From positions 3,348,001 through 3,412,000 of the forward strand of contig NC_013061.1 of NCBI RefSeq assembly GCF_000023825.1: DNA of 64,000 nucleotides. The letters are read 5' to 3'. The notes beneath the pieces are model-generated. The model searched no databases. It saw nothing but the letters and a program-made list of their open reading frames with translations, and was not told where the DNA came from. This document shows, piece after piece, positions 18,547-28,659 of the stretch. The DNA is from Pedobacter heparinus DSM 2366. GTDB taxonomy: Bacteria > Bacteroidota > Bacteroidia > Sphingobacteriales > Sphingobacteriaceae. Each line of letters opens with the position of its first letter. Position 1 is the stretch's first letter. The position numbers and the translations under genes were made by a program.

Positions 18547-19869
18547 ATGAAACGTATACCTTTTCTCTCCATTATCTTAACTGCCTTAAGTTTAATTACC
18601 CATGTAACATTTGGTCAAAAAAGACCAAATGTAATTATTGTGCTCACCGATGATATGGGTTACGGTGATCTGGCCTGTTACGGGAACCCTTTATTCAAAA
18701 CACCATTTCTTGATAAAATGGCCAGTAATGGCGTAATGGCAACAAATTTTGTAACCACTTCTCCTACCTGCTCCCCATCAAGGGTATCAACCCTTACCGG
18801 GCGGTATTGCAGCCGCTCTAAAATGCCACGTGTTATAGGCCCTGGTGATAAAACAGCAATTCCTGATGAAGAGGTTACCATTGCCGAAATGCTGAAAACT
18901 TCAGCTTACCGTACAGCCTGTATAGGTAAATGGCATATTGGCGATTATGGTACCGGATTGCCCAACAAACAAGGTTTCGATTTATTTTACGGGATGTTGT
19001 ACAGTCATGACTTCAGGGCACCTTATGTAAAAACAGATACAGTGATTAAAATATTCAGGAACCAAAAGCCCGAAATATACCGTCCTAATGATACCATACT
19101 CACAAAAGCCTATACCAGGGAAGCCATCGGTTTTGTAAAAGAATCGACAGCAAAAAAACAACCTTTTTTTTTATATCTGGCCTACAATATGCCACATCTT
19201 CCAGTAGCCAGCGCAGTAAGAAAAGACAGCAATAAATCGGCCGGAGGCGAACTGGGCAGTGTGATAGAAGAAATGGATACGGAAATGGCTAAGCTATGGA
19301 AAACAGTGCAGGACAGTGGCGAAGCTGACAATACCATTTTTATATTTACCAGCGATAACGGCCCATGGTTAAATGCCCCTCAGCGCATGTACGATGACGG
19401 CATTACCAAGCCATATCACGTGGGCACAGCTGGTATTTTCAGGGGATCGAAGGCAACTTCTTTAGAAGGCGGACACCGCGTGCCTTTTATAGTTTATTAC
19501 AAAAACCATACAGCCCAACAAGTTGTGCGCAGCCCGATATCCAACCTGGATATTTTGCCCACCCTGGCCGACTGGACCGGTACTGCCCTACCAAAACGGG
19601 TGCTGGACGGAGAATCTGTGGTTAAGCTGCTGTCACAAAAAGACTATCAGATTCCCCACAAGCCAATTTATTATTACAACTATGTCCTGGAAGGTGTAAA
19701 GGATGGTGACTGGAAGCTGAGGATCACTAAAAAGGATGATAAAACAATAGAAGAAATGTTCCATCTGGGCTGGGACCCTACAGAGCGCTACAATTTATAC
19801 AACGACCCAAAATATGCTAAGGAACAACAACATTTACTGCAGTTATACAGGGATTACCCGGATCAGTAA
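18547..19869 (+). CDS. Secreted S1-family sulfatase, specificity unknown
   Basis: A 440-residue sulfatase of the arylsulfatase A/GALNS type with a signal peptide (HVTFGQ). Motifs: LTDDMGYGDLACYG (metal site), CSPSR with formylglycine Cys75, GKWHIGDYGTG, and TSDNGPWL (second metal site). It is shorter than and different from the three sulfatases at 7536-12089, so it should remove a different sulfate. Candidates are glucosamine 3-O-sulfate or galactosamine 4/6-O-sulfate, chosen from context only. It is 153 bases after GH88, beyond the 21-bp hairpin. Its stop codon abuts the stop of the convergent HTCS with no gap (19869/19870). Confidence 0.87.
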   Translation: MKRIPFLSIILTALSLITHVTFGQKRPNVIIVLTDDMGYGDLACYGNPLFKTPFLDKMASNGVMATNFVTTSPTCSPSRVSTLTGRYCSRSKMPRVIGPGDKTAIPDEEVTIAEMLKTSAYRTACIGKWHIGDYGTGLPNKQGFDLFYGMLYSHDFRAPYVKTDTVIKIFRNQKPEIYRPNDTILTKAYTREAIGFVKESTAKKQPFFLYLAYNMPHLPVASAVRKDSNKSAGGELGSVIEEMDTEMAKLWKTVQDSGEADNTIFIFTSDNGPWLNAPQRMYDDGITKPYHVGTAGIFRGSKATSLEGGHRVPFIVYYKNHTAQQVVRSPISNLDILPTLADWTGTALPKRVLDGESVVKLLSQKDYQIPHKPIYYYNYVLEGVKDGDWKLRITKKDDKTIEEMFHLGWDPTERYNLYNDPKYAKEQQHLLQLYRDYPDQ

Positions 19870-22800
19870 TCACTGTTTCTCTGCTTCTATCTTTGCCAGG
19901 TAATCACTCGGCATCACACCATAGTATTGTTTAAATGAAGTAGAAAAATAAGAAGGTGTATTAAATCCGCAGCTATAAGCGATCTGTGCAAGGGTATATT
20001 TTTTGGAAAGCATGAGTTCCACTGCTTTTTTAAACCGGATGCGCCGGACAAAATCCTTTACGGATTCTCCGGTGATTGCCTTTAATTTCAGATAAAGATT
20101 AGACCTGCTCATGCCAACTTCCCGGCTAAATTTATCCACCGAAAACTCCGAATCAGAAAGATAACGTTCAACAATAGCAATTGCTTGTTTTAGAAATTCT
20201 TCATCAATCGCATTAAATGCAATATTTTCCGGCACAATTTCCTTACTGGTAGAATAATACTCCTTTAAACGTTTACGGGAACGCAGCAGATTGGTTATTT
20301 TGGCTGCCAGCAGACTGGTCGAGAAGGGTTTGGTCACATAATCATCTGCGCCCATTTCCAGTCCTTTGATTAGCTGGCTATCCTCAGTTTTTGCAGTCAA
20401 AAGTATTAAAGGAATATGAGAGGTATTGATGTTCTGTTTAACACGCTTACAGAAATGCAGGCCATCCAGTTCTGGCATCATCACATCACTAATGATCATA
20501 TCAAATTGCTGATGCGCCAGCATCTCCAATGCCATTTTACCATCAAAGGCAACGGATATCTGGTAAGTCTGATCAAAAAAATCCTGGAGATAGGCTAAAA
20601 TCTCCTTATTGTCATCAACAAGGAGCAATTTGAGTTCTTTATCTTGTAACTCTGTCTCTTCTTCTAAAACCTCATGTTCCCAAAAGGAATTGTCAAGGTC
20701 GGTACCCTCATTTTCAGGGACTATTGAAAGTTCATATACCGGACTTTCAGCAGCATGCAAATCCTGATCATAAACCTCATCAGACATTGGTATATTAATC
20801 GTGAAAGTACTTCCCCTGCCCGGTTCACTTTCTACCCTGATTTGGCCATGATGCAGCTCTACCAAACGCTTTGTGAAAGCCAGACCAACCCCCGACCCCA
20901 GGTTCATTTCACGGTTATCGACCTGATAAAAACGGTCAAATACTTTGGTTAGATCCTCTTCATTAATTCCTATACCAGTATCAGCAATCTTTATCAATAC
21001 CACATCGTCTTTTTTCAGCAGTTCGATACTTACTTTATGATGTGGGCTGGTATATTTAAAAGCATTGGATAAAAGATTGAACAAGATCTTTTCCATTGCA
21101 TCTTTATCAAAATAAAAGGAAAGCTTTGCCTCGGTTGAATGATAAGTATAATGGATATTATTTTTTTCCGAAAGTGGCTTAAAAGACTCGTAAATTTCGA
21201 ATATAAAACTTACGATATCGCCCTTGGCTACTTTAAGCGGGCGTGTTCCCATCTCTGTCTTTCTGAACTCAAACAACTGATCAACCAGGCTATAGAGCCT
21301 TTTGGCATTGACTGACATTAAATTTAGCTTTTTAGAAACTTTATCTGCCAGGGGGATCTTTATCAATTCTTCCAAAGGTGCCAGAATTAGTGTTAACGGC
21401 GTTCTAAGCTCGTGGGATACATTGGTAAAAAAGTCCATCTTCACCTGGTTAATGTAACGCACCTTTTCTTTATCCAAACGTTCCAGTTTTAACTGGTGCA
21501 GGGCCCTTACCCGTTCAGAAACCTCACGGTAGATGATGTATCCGGCTGTTGCTGTCAGCAAGCTCATCAACAAGTAAAACCAGCTGGTTTTGTACCATGG
21601 TGGTAAAACCGATATCTTCAAGCTCCTTACCGGACTGGTTTCTCCATTGGGGCCTATGGCTTTAACGTACAGTTCATAATCGCCATAAGGCAGGTTACTA
21701 TAGCTTATTTTCAGCGCTTCGGTATCCTGCCATGTCTTATCAATTCCCTCCAGTTTATACTCATAATGGGTACGGTTAGAGGATACAAAATTAAAAGTAT
21801 TAAAAGAGATGCTGAACTGCTTATATTCCGGATTGAGTTCCAACTCCTTTGTCTGGTCAATGTGATTACTCAGGATATCTGTTTCGTCATTAGCAGCAAC
21901 CGTTTTGTCAAAAACTTCCAGTGCAGTAAAACGAAGCCTTAAAGAAAGCGGTTGTTGTTTAAGTGCCGAAGGATAGAAATAGGAAATTCCTTTTATACCA
22001 CCAAAAAGCAGTAAGCCATCGTTAGCTTTGCAAAAAGAATATTCATTGAACTGATTGTTCTGTAAACCATCACTCTCATCAAAAGCCTGAAGCGATAATC
22101 TATGATCAGGATTAAATTTTACCAAACCACTATTTGTCGATATCCATAAATTACCTTCATCATCCGGCTGAATGCCATAAATGGTCCCTGTCAGAAAAAT
22201 ACTTTCATTTTTAAACGGCACAAAAGAACGTTTGGCTTCATCAAATAAACTCAGTCCATCTCTTGTCCCCATCCAGATCCTTTTCTTCTTATCTTCGGTA
22301 ATGCAGTTCACAATATCCTCGCTCAAACTGCCATCACCAATATTTCCAAAAAGCAGATTGTCTGGATAAAATTGTGAAACACCGTTGGTAGTACCAATCC
22401 AGATCCTGTGTTTGCTATCTTCAAACAAACAGGTAATATCATTAGAAATCAACCTTTTGCCTGCTTTATCTGAAAAAACATGCATAAATTTCTGAGCTTC
22501 CGGCTGAAACAGGTCTAAACCTGAACGGGTGCCTATCCAGATTCTGCCTTTATAATCTTTCAGTATGCTGTAAACCAGGTTACCCGCAATACTGCTTGGG
22601 TCATTTTCATCATGAAGATACCGTTTTATCCTTCCATTTGATGAATTAAGCACATTTAATCCGCCCTTATGCGTTCCGATCAGTACGTTACCCATATGAT
22701 CAAAAGCAATAGCCTTAATGTTATTTGAACTCAAACTATTCGGGTCATTTTCATTGGAAGTATAATAACTAATGGTATTTGTGCTTTTGTTCCAGCGGTT

Positions 22801-23931
22801 TACACCTTTATTATTGGTACCGATCCAAAAATCACCGGTCTTATCCTGTTTGATCACACTGATGACTTCATCGTTTAATGAAGGCTTGCCAATATTTTGG
22901 CTCAGCAGATTAAATTTGATATCGTCTTTATGGTAATAACTTACACCCCCATAATAAGTGCCCAGCCACATTCCTTTTTGCCTGTCCCGATAAATACAGC
23001 GTACCGAATTCTGACCTATAGTAAAAGGTTGGGAAATCTGATGGTAATAATTATCGAAAGTAAGATTTACAGGATCCAAAATGGAAAGCCCCTTAAAAGT
23101 TCCTAACCAGATGTTGCCATCAGCATCTTTATCTATACTCCTGATGTTATTGTCTATGATACTATTTTTCGAGGCGATATGTACATAAGACTTACTCAGT
23201 TTGTCATTAACATTATAGCGCAGCAAACCATAACCTTCAGTTGCAATCCACCAATCATCATTATCTATAAAAACATCATTCACGCCGGGTTTATCAATAC
23301 CAAGTTTTATTTGGACAACATCATTTCTTTTGTCGCTGACCTTAAAAAGACCAATATCCGTACCTAAAAGCAGATCATTCTTCCAGATACCGATATAAGA
23401 AATATTCCTGATGCCCTTAGGCAAGGTATTCAGGTTTATTGGTATAAATTTCTTTTCAGATGGTCTTAAACGGAAAATATCCCCTGCGATAGATACCGCC
23501 CAGATGTTTCGTTCTGCATCTTCCGTCATCGAACAGATATACCATTCGCCAACACTCCGGGGTAATTTGTAATTGACAAAGCTATCTGTTTTATAATCGT
23601 AACGGCTGATCCCCTGATTACCACCCACCCATAAGCTTCCCGTATGATCCGTAAAAAGACACCGGATATAGTAAGATTGTAAACTGCGGTTTTCTCCTCT
23701 TACAGGCCTGTATACCTTAAAATTCTTGCTGTCATAACGGTTCAGCCCATCCTGTGTCCCAACCCAGATAAAACCCAGTGTGTCCTGTCTGATCGCAAAA
23801 ACAGTACTCTGGGACAAACCTTTATCTACAGAAATATTCCTGAATTGTTTACCACCTGTTTGTGCATTTGCCAGGTGTACACCGGCAAGCAACCATAAAC
23901 AGCAGGATAAAATATAAATTTTACGAATCAC
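19870..23931 (-). CDS. Hybrid two-component system sensor/regulator (HTCS) of PUL B
   Basis: A 1353-residue paralogue of the HTCS at 3335-7405 with the same order of parts. A signal peptide (HLANAQ) precedes fourteen or so propeller blades (WVGT, WIGT, WLGT), a Y_Y_Y domain and one membrane segment near residue 790. A kinase core (VSHELRTP; NLLSNAFKYT; GSGVGLAFTKRLVELHHG), a receiver (SDVMMPELDG) and an AraC domain (SVDKFSREVGMSRSNLYLKLK) follow. It should sense a periplasmic oligosaccharide and activate PUL B. It is the last gene of the 13-gene run, 43 bases after the exolyase, so it may be autoregulated with that operon. The close similarity to the other HTCS allows cross-talk between the two loci. 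Confidence 0.95.
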   Translation of the reverse strand: MIRKIYILSCCLWLLAGVHLANAQTGGKQFRNISVDKGLSQSTVFAIRQDTLGFIWVGTQDGLNRYDSKNFKVYRPVRGENRSLQSYYIRCLFTDHTGSLWVGGNQGISRYDYKTDSFVNYKLPRSVGEWYICSMTEDAERNIWAVSIAGDIFRLRPSEKKFIPINLNTLPKGIRNISYIGIWKNDLLLGTDIGLFKVSDKRNDVVQIKLGIDKPGVNDVFIDNDDWWIATEGYGLLRYNVNDKLSKSYVHIASKNSIIDNNIRSIDKDADGNIWLGTFKGLSILDPVNLTFDNYYHQISQPFTIGQNSVRCIYRDRQKGMWLGTYYGGVSYYHKDDIKFNLLSQNIGKPSLNDEVISVIKQDKTGDFWIGTNNKGVNRWNKSTNTISYYTSNENDPNSLSSNNIKAIAFDHMGNVLIGTHKGGLNVLNSSNGRIKRYLHDENDPSSIAGNLVYSILKDYKGRIWIGTRSGLDLFQPEAQKFMHVFSDKAGKRLISNDITCLFEDSKHRIWIGTTNGVSQFYPDNLLFGNIGDGSLSEDIVNCITEDKKKRIWMGTRDGLSLFDEAKRSFVPFKNESIFLTGTIYGIQPDDEGNLWISTNSGLVKFNPDHRLSLQAFDESDGLQNNQFNEYSFCKANDGLLLFGGIKGISYFYPSALKQQPLSLRLRFTALEVFDKTVAANDETDILSNHIDQTKELELNPEYKQFSISFNTFNFVSSNRTHYEYKLEGIDKTWQDTEALKISYSNLPYGDYELYVKAIGPNGETSPVRSLKISVLPPWYKTSWFYLLMSLLTATAGYIIYREVSERVRALHQLKLERLDKEKVRYINQVKMDFFTNVSHELRTPLTLILAPLEELIKIPLADKVSKKLNLMSVNAKRLYSLVDQLFEFRKTEMGTRPLKVAKGDIVSFIFEIYESFKPLSEKNNIHYTYHSTEAKLSFYFDKDAMEKILFNLLSNAFKYTSPHHKVSIELLKKDDVVLIKIADTGIGINEEDLTKVFDRFYQVDNREMNLGSGVGLAFTKRLVELHHGQIRVESEPGRGSTFTINIPMSDEVYDQDLHAAESPVYELSIVPENEGTDLDNSFWEHEVLEEETELQDKELKLLLVDDNKEILAYLQDFFDQTYQISVAFDGKMALEMLAHQQFDMIISDVMMPELDGLHFCKRVKQNINTSHIPLILLTAKTEDSQLIKGLEMGADDYVTKPFSTSLLAAKITNLLRSRKRLKEYYSTSKEIVPENIAFNAIDEEFLKQAIAIVERYLSDSEFSVDKFSREVGMSRSNLYLKLKAITGESVKDFVRRIRFKKAVELMLSKKYTLAQIAYSCGFNTPSYFSTSFKQYYGVMPSDYLAKIEAEKQ

Positions 23932-23974
23932 AATTCACTCCTTTCAGATCACCTATTATCAAATTTAACAAAAT

Positions 23975-26656
23975 CTATTCAAAATCATATTTTGCAACAC
24001 CGGGTAATTCATCAACAACTTCTTTTCTGTTCAATTTACTCCCTTTTGTTTCGAGCAACATTGAACTACCTCTAACCTCATTTTTATAGGTCTTGCCATC
24101 AAAGTTTACCGTCAAATTCCCATAATTAAAAACTGATTTTAAGATGGCATTGTTTACCTGTACCGCAGCCGGCCTGTTACCATCCAATTGGGCCTGAATG
24201 TTCCAGTTACCCACTTGCAGTTTCAATAATCCATCCGTTTCCCCTGTTGATTTTATCACTTCAGCTTTGCCCTCTTTAACCTGGATAATGGTCAAAAACC
24301 TAAACTTTTGGGCCGGTTGGGAAGTAATACCAGCATGCCATTGGTCTTCAAATTTTGCCAGGTTTCCGGTTTCGTCAGTTATTCCATTCCAGTTTAAAGG
24401 TTTTTCGAAAAATTGATTGTGCACAATCATGCCCAATGGCGCATGGGCAAACACACTGGCGTTAACTGTGCCCAGATCAGTTTTTACCGCAAAATTTTGC
24501 TGTTTTGCATTATCGGTTGCCCCTGCTTCGATGGTATAATAAGGTGTATGAAACAAAGTAGTCCATTTCACCGGCTTTTTAGCTTCCAGTTCGTCATACA
24601 AAAGAATATAACCTCCATCCAGCTGCAGCATGTGCCTGCGGTACAAAGTTACCCCGGCATCTCCGTAACCATTAACCGGCGCAGGTTTAAGTTTGATCTG
24701 ATCAAACCTGTTTAGCCAAAATTCACTCTTAATCTCGCCATAAGCATTGCTGGCATCTCCCAATCCGTATTGAATATGGTTTCCGTTAATTGACCTTGCC
24801 GTCCAGCCATAACCTTCTTCGCCCAGTTTTTGGTTTAAGCTATCCGCCAAAATAGTACAATAGGCTTTTGAAGCGCGATAGTACAGTAAATTGTGTTTAT
24901 CACTGAAATTGCTGTAATAACCAGTGGCACCAAAAATGGTCTTGCCTTTGTAGTTTACCGTGAAAGCATTTTGTGAAGCATGGCCATGCCCCGATGAGCC
25001 AAATGGGCTACTTAACAGGTAGCTGCTCAGGCTATTACCGGCATTTGACAAATTTTCATGCATTGCGACTACCCCTACGTCTTTAAATTCCCTTGTTGCG
25101 GGCAAGTTTTTAGGAGATGCGGCAAGCATTTTTCTACCGGGATTGTAATTCAGTAAGCGAAAAAAGAGGTAATCGTCTGTTCCTTTAAAAAAATCAGGAT
25201 TACGGGTTTTGATCTGAGCCACATACCAGTTGAGATAAGGGTTTTCAACCTTTAAAGCCAGGGCTTCAGCAAACCATGCTTCCGATTTTGTTACATCAGG
25301 CATGTTTTCCCAACTGTCACCCGTCGAGATCGAAGCCGATGCAGGGGGATGTGTATACAACAGATAGTAAGGCAGGTTTTGCATCCATGGCAGCTTAAAA
25401 TAATCTACGCCGCTGAAATCACCAAAAAGCTGGGACAGGTAGATAATAGATCTGAAATTCACTTTAAAATAACCCGTACCTTCATGCCAGCCACCATCGG
25501 TAGTGCCCAACACCGGGAAACGTGCCGACCATACCTCATATAAATAAGTCAGCCATTTAGCTGCTTCAGGTACTTCGTTCATTACCGCTACCGTTCCAAT
25601 GGCAAGATTGCGCATAGTGATTTGCCAGATGTGGTTTTCACTTACATGCACTTCAAACCGGTTTGGCAAATGATCATAAATGCGTTTGGCCCTCACTGTA
25701 ATCACGTCTCTTAACAGCACTCTTTCTTCTTCAGTTAAAAAATCATAACCTGCATCATAAAACCAGGCCAGGGCCTCCAAAATAGCACCCCCATTAAAAT
25801 CATCCCGTGTAGCAAGGCCATTCGGGTCCATCCGGGCAAGTATCATCGCCCTTCTTTTGGCATCTTCTATAAATTGCTTGTCCTTTGTAAGCTGATAAGC
25901 AATGCAAAGGTTACGTACCGGGGTTCCTTCCTGATCACCAAAACCATGGTACATACGGGTCATCATTATTTTCTTTTGAACGGCTGTTTTACCAGTGGTA
26001 TCTAATGATCGTCTTGGTTTTTCTACCGGTAAAGGGGCCTTCATCAGTTTTCTAGCCAGGGCTACCAATGCTTTGGCTTCCGGATTGTCCAGGTTTTTCT
26101 GGTAAAATTCCTTTTCTATGCGATTCATGCTCCACAAACGCGGATGCGGGCCTCCATTTCGTTTCAATACTTCGGCTACCGGCGGAGATACTTTTGCACT
26201 GGCATAGCGGGCATCTACCGAAAAGTCGTACACCTCCGACCATTTCCACTGTTTATTGCCTTTCAGCGCAAAGGCATATTTCCAATACCATTTGCCAGGT
26301 TTCAATGCCTGGTGCAAGGGGTACACTGCCCATTCCTGTATACCACTTTTAATTACATCTTTCAAAAAATTTTTATCACTTGCCAGTACAACCTGGTACC
26401 GTACGTTTCCAATATTTGGGTCTTCCGGAACTGCACTGTCACTCTCCATAGGCAATACCATAGTGGTACCATTACTGGCAGGCCATTGCAAAGCAGGGGC
26501 ATTGGTAGGCACAGTAACACCATTGGCCGGGTAAGGCCATTCGCGCACCCGGGCATGCAATTTTTCTGCGGTTAACTTAATTACGGCATGCTGTTGCTGC
26601 GCAGATACACTACTAAATGTCAGCACAGCAAAAACAACTGCCAATCTTCTTTTCAT
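23975..26656 (-). CDS. DUF4962/heparinase II-III family polysaccharide lyase (PL15-like exolyase)
   Basis: An 893-residue secreted protein (signal peptide ending SSVSAQ). An N-terminal DUF4962-type fibronectin-like region (about 30-150; NVRYQVVLASDKNF, ALKPGKWYWKY) precedes an alpha/alpha toroid (about 170-490; NHIWQITMRN, DGGWHEGTGYFKVNFR). The C-terminal heparinase II/III-like beta-sandwich has the GHGHASQNAF motif (His557/His559). This architecture matches alginate/heparin exolyases of family PL15, one of which in Bacteroides is a heparin exolyase. Heparan-type exolysis is plausible beside the PL13 gene, but other uronate polymers cannot be excluded. It is 6 bases from the DUF1961-like gene. 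Confidence 0.82.
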   Translation of the reverse strand: MKRRLAVVFAVLTFSSVSAQQQHAVIKLTAEKLHARVREWPYPANGVTVPTNAPALQWPASNGTTMVLPMESDSAVPEDPNIGNVRYQVVLASDKNFLKDVIKSGIQEWAVYPLHQALKPGKWYWKYAFALKGNKQWKWSEVYDFSVDARYASAKVSPPVAEVLKRNGGPHPRLWSMNRIEKEFYQKNLDNPEAKALVALARKLMKAPLPVEKPRRSLDTTGKTAVQKKIMMTRMYHGFGDQEGTPVRNLCIAYQLTKDKQFIEDAKRRAMILARMDPNGLATRDDFNGGAILEALAWFYDAGYDFLTEEERVLLRDVITVRAKRIYDHLPNRFEVHVSENHIWQITMRNLAIGTVAVMNEVPEAAKWLTYLYEVWSARFPVLGTTDGGWHEGTGYFKVNFRSIIYLSQLFGDFSGVDYFKLPWMQNLPYYLLYTHPPASASISTGDSWENMPDVTKSEAWFAEALALKVENPYLNWYVAQIKTRNPDFFKGTDDYLFFRLLNYNPGRKMLAASPKNLPATREFKDVGVVAMHENLSNAGNSLSSYLLSSPFGSSGHGHASQNAFTVNYKGKTIFGATGYYSNFSDKHNLLYYRASKAYCTILADSLNQKLGEEGYGWTARSINGNHIQYGLGDASNAYGEIKSEFWLNRFDQIKLKPAPVNGYGDAGVTLYRRHMLQLDGGYILLYDELEAKKPVKWTTLFHTPYYTIEAGATDNAKQQNFAVKTDLGTVNASVFAHAPLGMIVHNQFFEKPLNWNGITDETGNLAKFEDQWHAGITSQPAQKFRFLTIIQVKEGKAEVIKSTGETDGLLKLQVGNWNIQAQLDGNRPAAVQVNNAILKSVFNYGNLTVNFDGKTYKNEVRGSSMLLETKGSKLNRKEVVDELPGVAKYDFE

Positions 26657-26662
26657 AAAATT

Positions 26663-27517
26663 TTATGGATTTAGTATTTTATAAACTTTAATATGATCAT
26701 ATTCACCAAGGGCACAGGGCATCAGCCGGAAACCCCAATACCCAGCCCCTAATGGCTGGCTGTCTGTATAAGCGAAAATTACTTTTCCGTCAACCAGGTA
26801 GCTTATCGTACCTGCTATTTTTTTTATTTCGCAATGGTAAGTTTTATAAGGGTCTTTAGACACCACATCTTCAGCTTCATACAAGAGCTTACGGCCTGGT
26901 GCTTTACGCAGATTAGCAGTTTTACGTTCCGGTTCAAAAAAAGAAAGGCGATAATTGTTCAGTTGCCCGGTCATAATTTCACTGGAAAGGCCATAGCGTT
27001 CAGGAAAAGTTTTGTCGAAAATTCCTTTTCCATTTGTTCCCATAGCCGAAAACATAATCATGTGTAAAGGTGTAGGGTAAAGGCATTTAAAATCGAATGC
27101 TATCGAAAAATCTGTTCCTGTCGGGAACCTTGTATTCCAAAAATTAAAGCTGCCGCCTAAAAACTGCGCATCCTTCATGGCTGAATCTGCCTTGCCATTC
27201 ACATAATAGCGTGAAATGTCTTTTCCATATTTTTTTTTCATTGCAGCGATCACATAAGGCTGATATTCTGCCACTTCATTTTTTTTGGATATTTTTCCTT
27301 CATCCATCAGCTTTTTTAACATTTGAAAATGGCTGGGCTCTAGAATCAACTTCCCGTTGCGGATAAAAGCCCTACCCTCCCCCTCAATTTTCCAGTCCTT
27401 TAATTCTTTATTGTTGTTAAACTCATAACTGCAGATCAATATTTTTTTATTTGCAGACTGGGTAAAACCTAAATGACTTAACAAAATCAGGGAAACCGCT
27501 ATAAACACTTTACTCAT
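26663..27517 (-). CDS. DUF1961-like secreted jelly-roll protein
   Basis: A 284-residue exported protein (signal peptide ending LGFTQS). Its core looks like a concanavalin-type beta-sandwich: SYEFNNNKELKDWKIEGEG near the start, SFNFWNTRFPTGTDFSIAFDF in the middle, and TYHCEIKKIAGTISYLVDGK then GYWGFRLMPCALGEYDHIKVY at the end. This resembles the DUF1961 family found beside lyases. It could bind or cut a glycan, but no catalytic residues can be named. It lies between the PL13 gene (17 bases) and the exolyase (6 bases). It shares the end-of-domain pattern (GYWGFR / GYFGFR) with the protein at 29427-30113. Confidence 0.72.
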   Translation of the reverse strand: MSKVFIAVSLILLSHLGFTQSANKKILICSYEFNNNKELKDWKIEGEGRAFIRNGKLILEPSHFQMLKKLMDEGKISKKNEVAEYQPYVIAAMKKKYGKDISRYYVNGKADSAMKDAQFLGGSFNFWNTRFPTGTDFSIAFDFKCLYPTPLHMIMFSAMGTNGKGIFDKTFPERYGLSSEIMTGQLNNYRLSFFEPERKTANLRKAPGRKLLYEAEDVVSKDPYKTYHCEIKKIAGTISYLVDGKVIFAYTDSQPLGAGYWGFRLMPCALGEYDHIKVYKILNP

Positions 27518-27534
27518 TATGATAGAAATTAAGG

Positions 27535-28623
27535 TTACTTTTTAACGGTTTCGGTAAACCCGCTATGCTCCACAGTAAAGCCCCCTTTAGCTGGCTTGTA
27601 AATGCCATATTTAAAGTAAGGTCCCAATTCATCGTTTTTGCCTATGTTCACATCTTTGATATCGCACAAAACCTTGTCATCCATCCACATTTTGATGTAT
27701 CCTTTCTCCAAAACCTCATCAGCAGTGTGGCTGTATTTACTGTATTTGATTTCCATTTTAAAATGGACCCATTTATTGATCGGTACGCTGCTCGTTGGCT
27801 CAGAAAAAGCTAAAAATCCTGTTTTACCATTTTCGCCAATTACCTTACCTACCTGAACCTTCCCCGGATATGGCCGTGTGCGGGTTTCGCTATGGGATAT
27901 ACGTTCGGCGCTGCTCCTTGCCATCAGATATAAGTACGGCGGACGGTAGCTCATTTCAGCAATTGGCCCACCTGCAGCGGCATCCACACGCCAACCGTTA
28001 GGTGCTTTTGTTTGCTTGTTTTTGCCGATATGCAAATCAAAATACATCGTATCCAACATTGCTTTCATCACCTTTATCGACACCCTTACTATCTCTCCCT
28101 TGGGATTGACGAGCAGTGTCCGATCTGGACGGCCGTGTATCTGTGCTATAATACCACCCTTCTCCGGTGATTCTGCTTCCGGGAACCTCGAATACCAATC
28201 GTACACTACTACATCGCCATAATTGCCATGCGAAGAATTGATATAAGCTTCACCGATCTCACTGAGTTCTTTAATTTCTTCTTCCGGGTATTGTTTCAGA
28301 TTTTCCCTGGTACCAAATGTCGAGGACAGTTCTATCCTGTTGGCCTTACCCGTACAGATGAATTTATACACCACCTGACCATTGTGCCTGTTCTTGCTAT
28401 CCTCTATAATGGTTGCATTGGGTTCTTTATCACCAATGGGTATAAACTGATTGTCTAATATTTGTTCCGGCGCAGCTACGCTTTTTTGCTCGCTTAACCG
28501 CCAGTCTATTTTCCGAATGGCCTCTTGCTTTGTTTCTGGACTCAGCTTATTTTCCTGGCTATAACAAGTAGCCACACAAAGTGATCCGGCAATTGACAAG
28601 GAAAGGTGTAGTATAAATTTCAT
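27535..28623 (-). CDS. Heparinase I homologue (polysaccharide lyase family 13)
   Basis: A 362-residue secreted protein (signal peptide ending CYSQ). It resembles heparinase I along its length: QFIPIGDKEPNATI near 59-72, then IIAQIHGRPDRTL (158-170) matching the IFAQWHGAPSRTL region of P. heparinus heparinase I with candidate catalytic His163. PNGWRV (208-213) and the ending GKNDELGPYFKYGIYK (328-343) with the conserved Tyr residues follow. The fold is a beta-jelly roll cutting heparin endolytically at glucosamine-(2-O-sulfo)iduronate bonds. It is clearly diverged from the classical enzyme and lacks a Cys where heparinase I has Cys135. It sits inside the lyase run, between the truncated sulfatase and the DUF1961-like gene. 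Confidence 0.82.
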   Translation of the reverse strand: MKFILHLSLSIAGSLCVATCYSQENKLSPETKQEAIRKIDWRLSEQKSVAAPEQILDNQFIPIGDKEPNATIIEDSKNRHNGQVVYKFICTGKANRIELSSTFGTRENLKQYPEEEIKELSEIGEAYINSSHGNYGDVVVYDWYSRFPEAESPEKGGIIAQIHGRPDRTLLVNPKGEIVRVSIKVMKAMLDTMYFDLHIGKNKQTKAPNGWRVDAAAGGPIAEMSYRPPYLYLMARSSAERISHSETRTRPYPGKVQVGKVIGENGKTGFLAFSEPTSSVPINKWVHFKMEIKYSKYSHTADEVLEKGYIKMWMDDKVLCDIKDVNIGKNDELGPYFKYGIYKPAKGGFTVEHSGFTETVKK

Positions 28624-28659
28624 ATGTTTTTAGATTTTAAATCAAACTTTTATAAAAGA

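Noticed and set aside
26068..26575. Overlapping plus-strand frames of 92-143 residues inside the exolyase gene
   Set aside because: Antisense shadows of a protein with clear lyase motifs; no start signals or family match.
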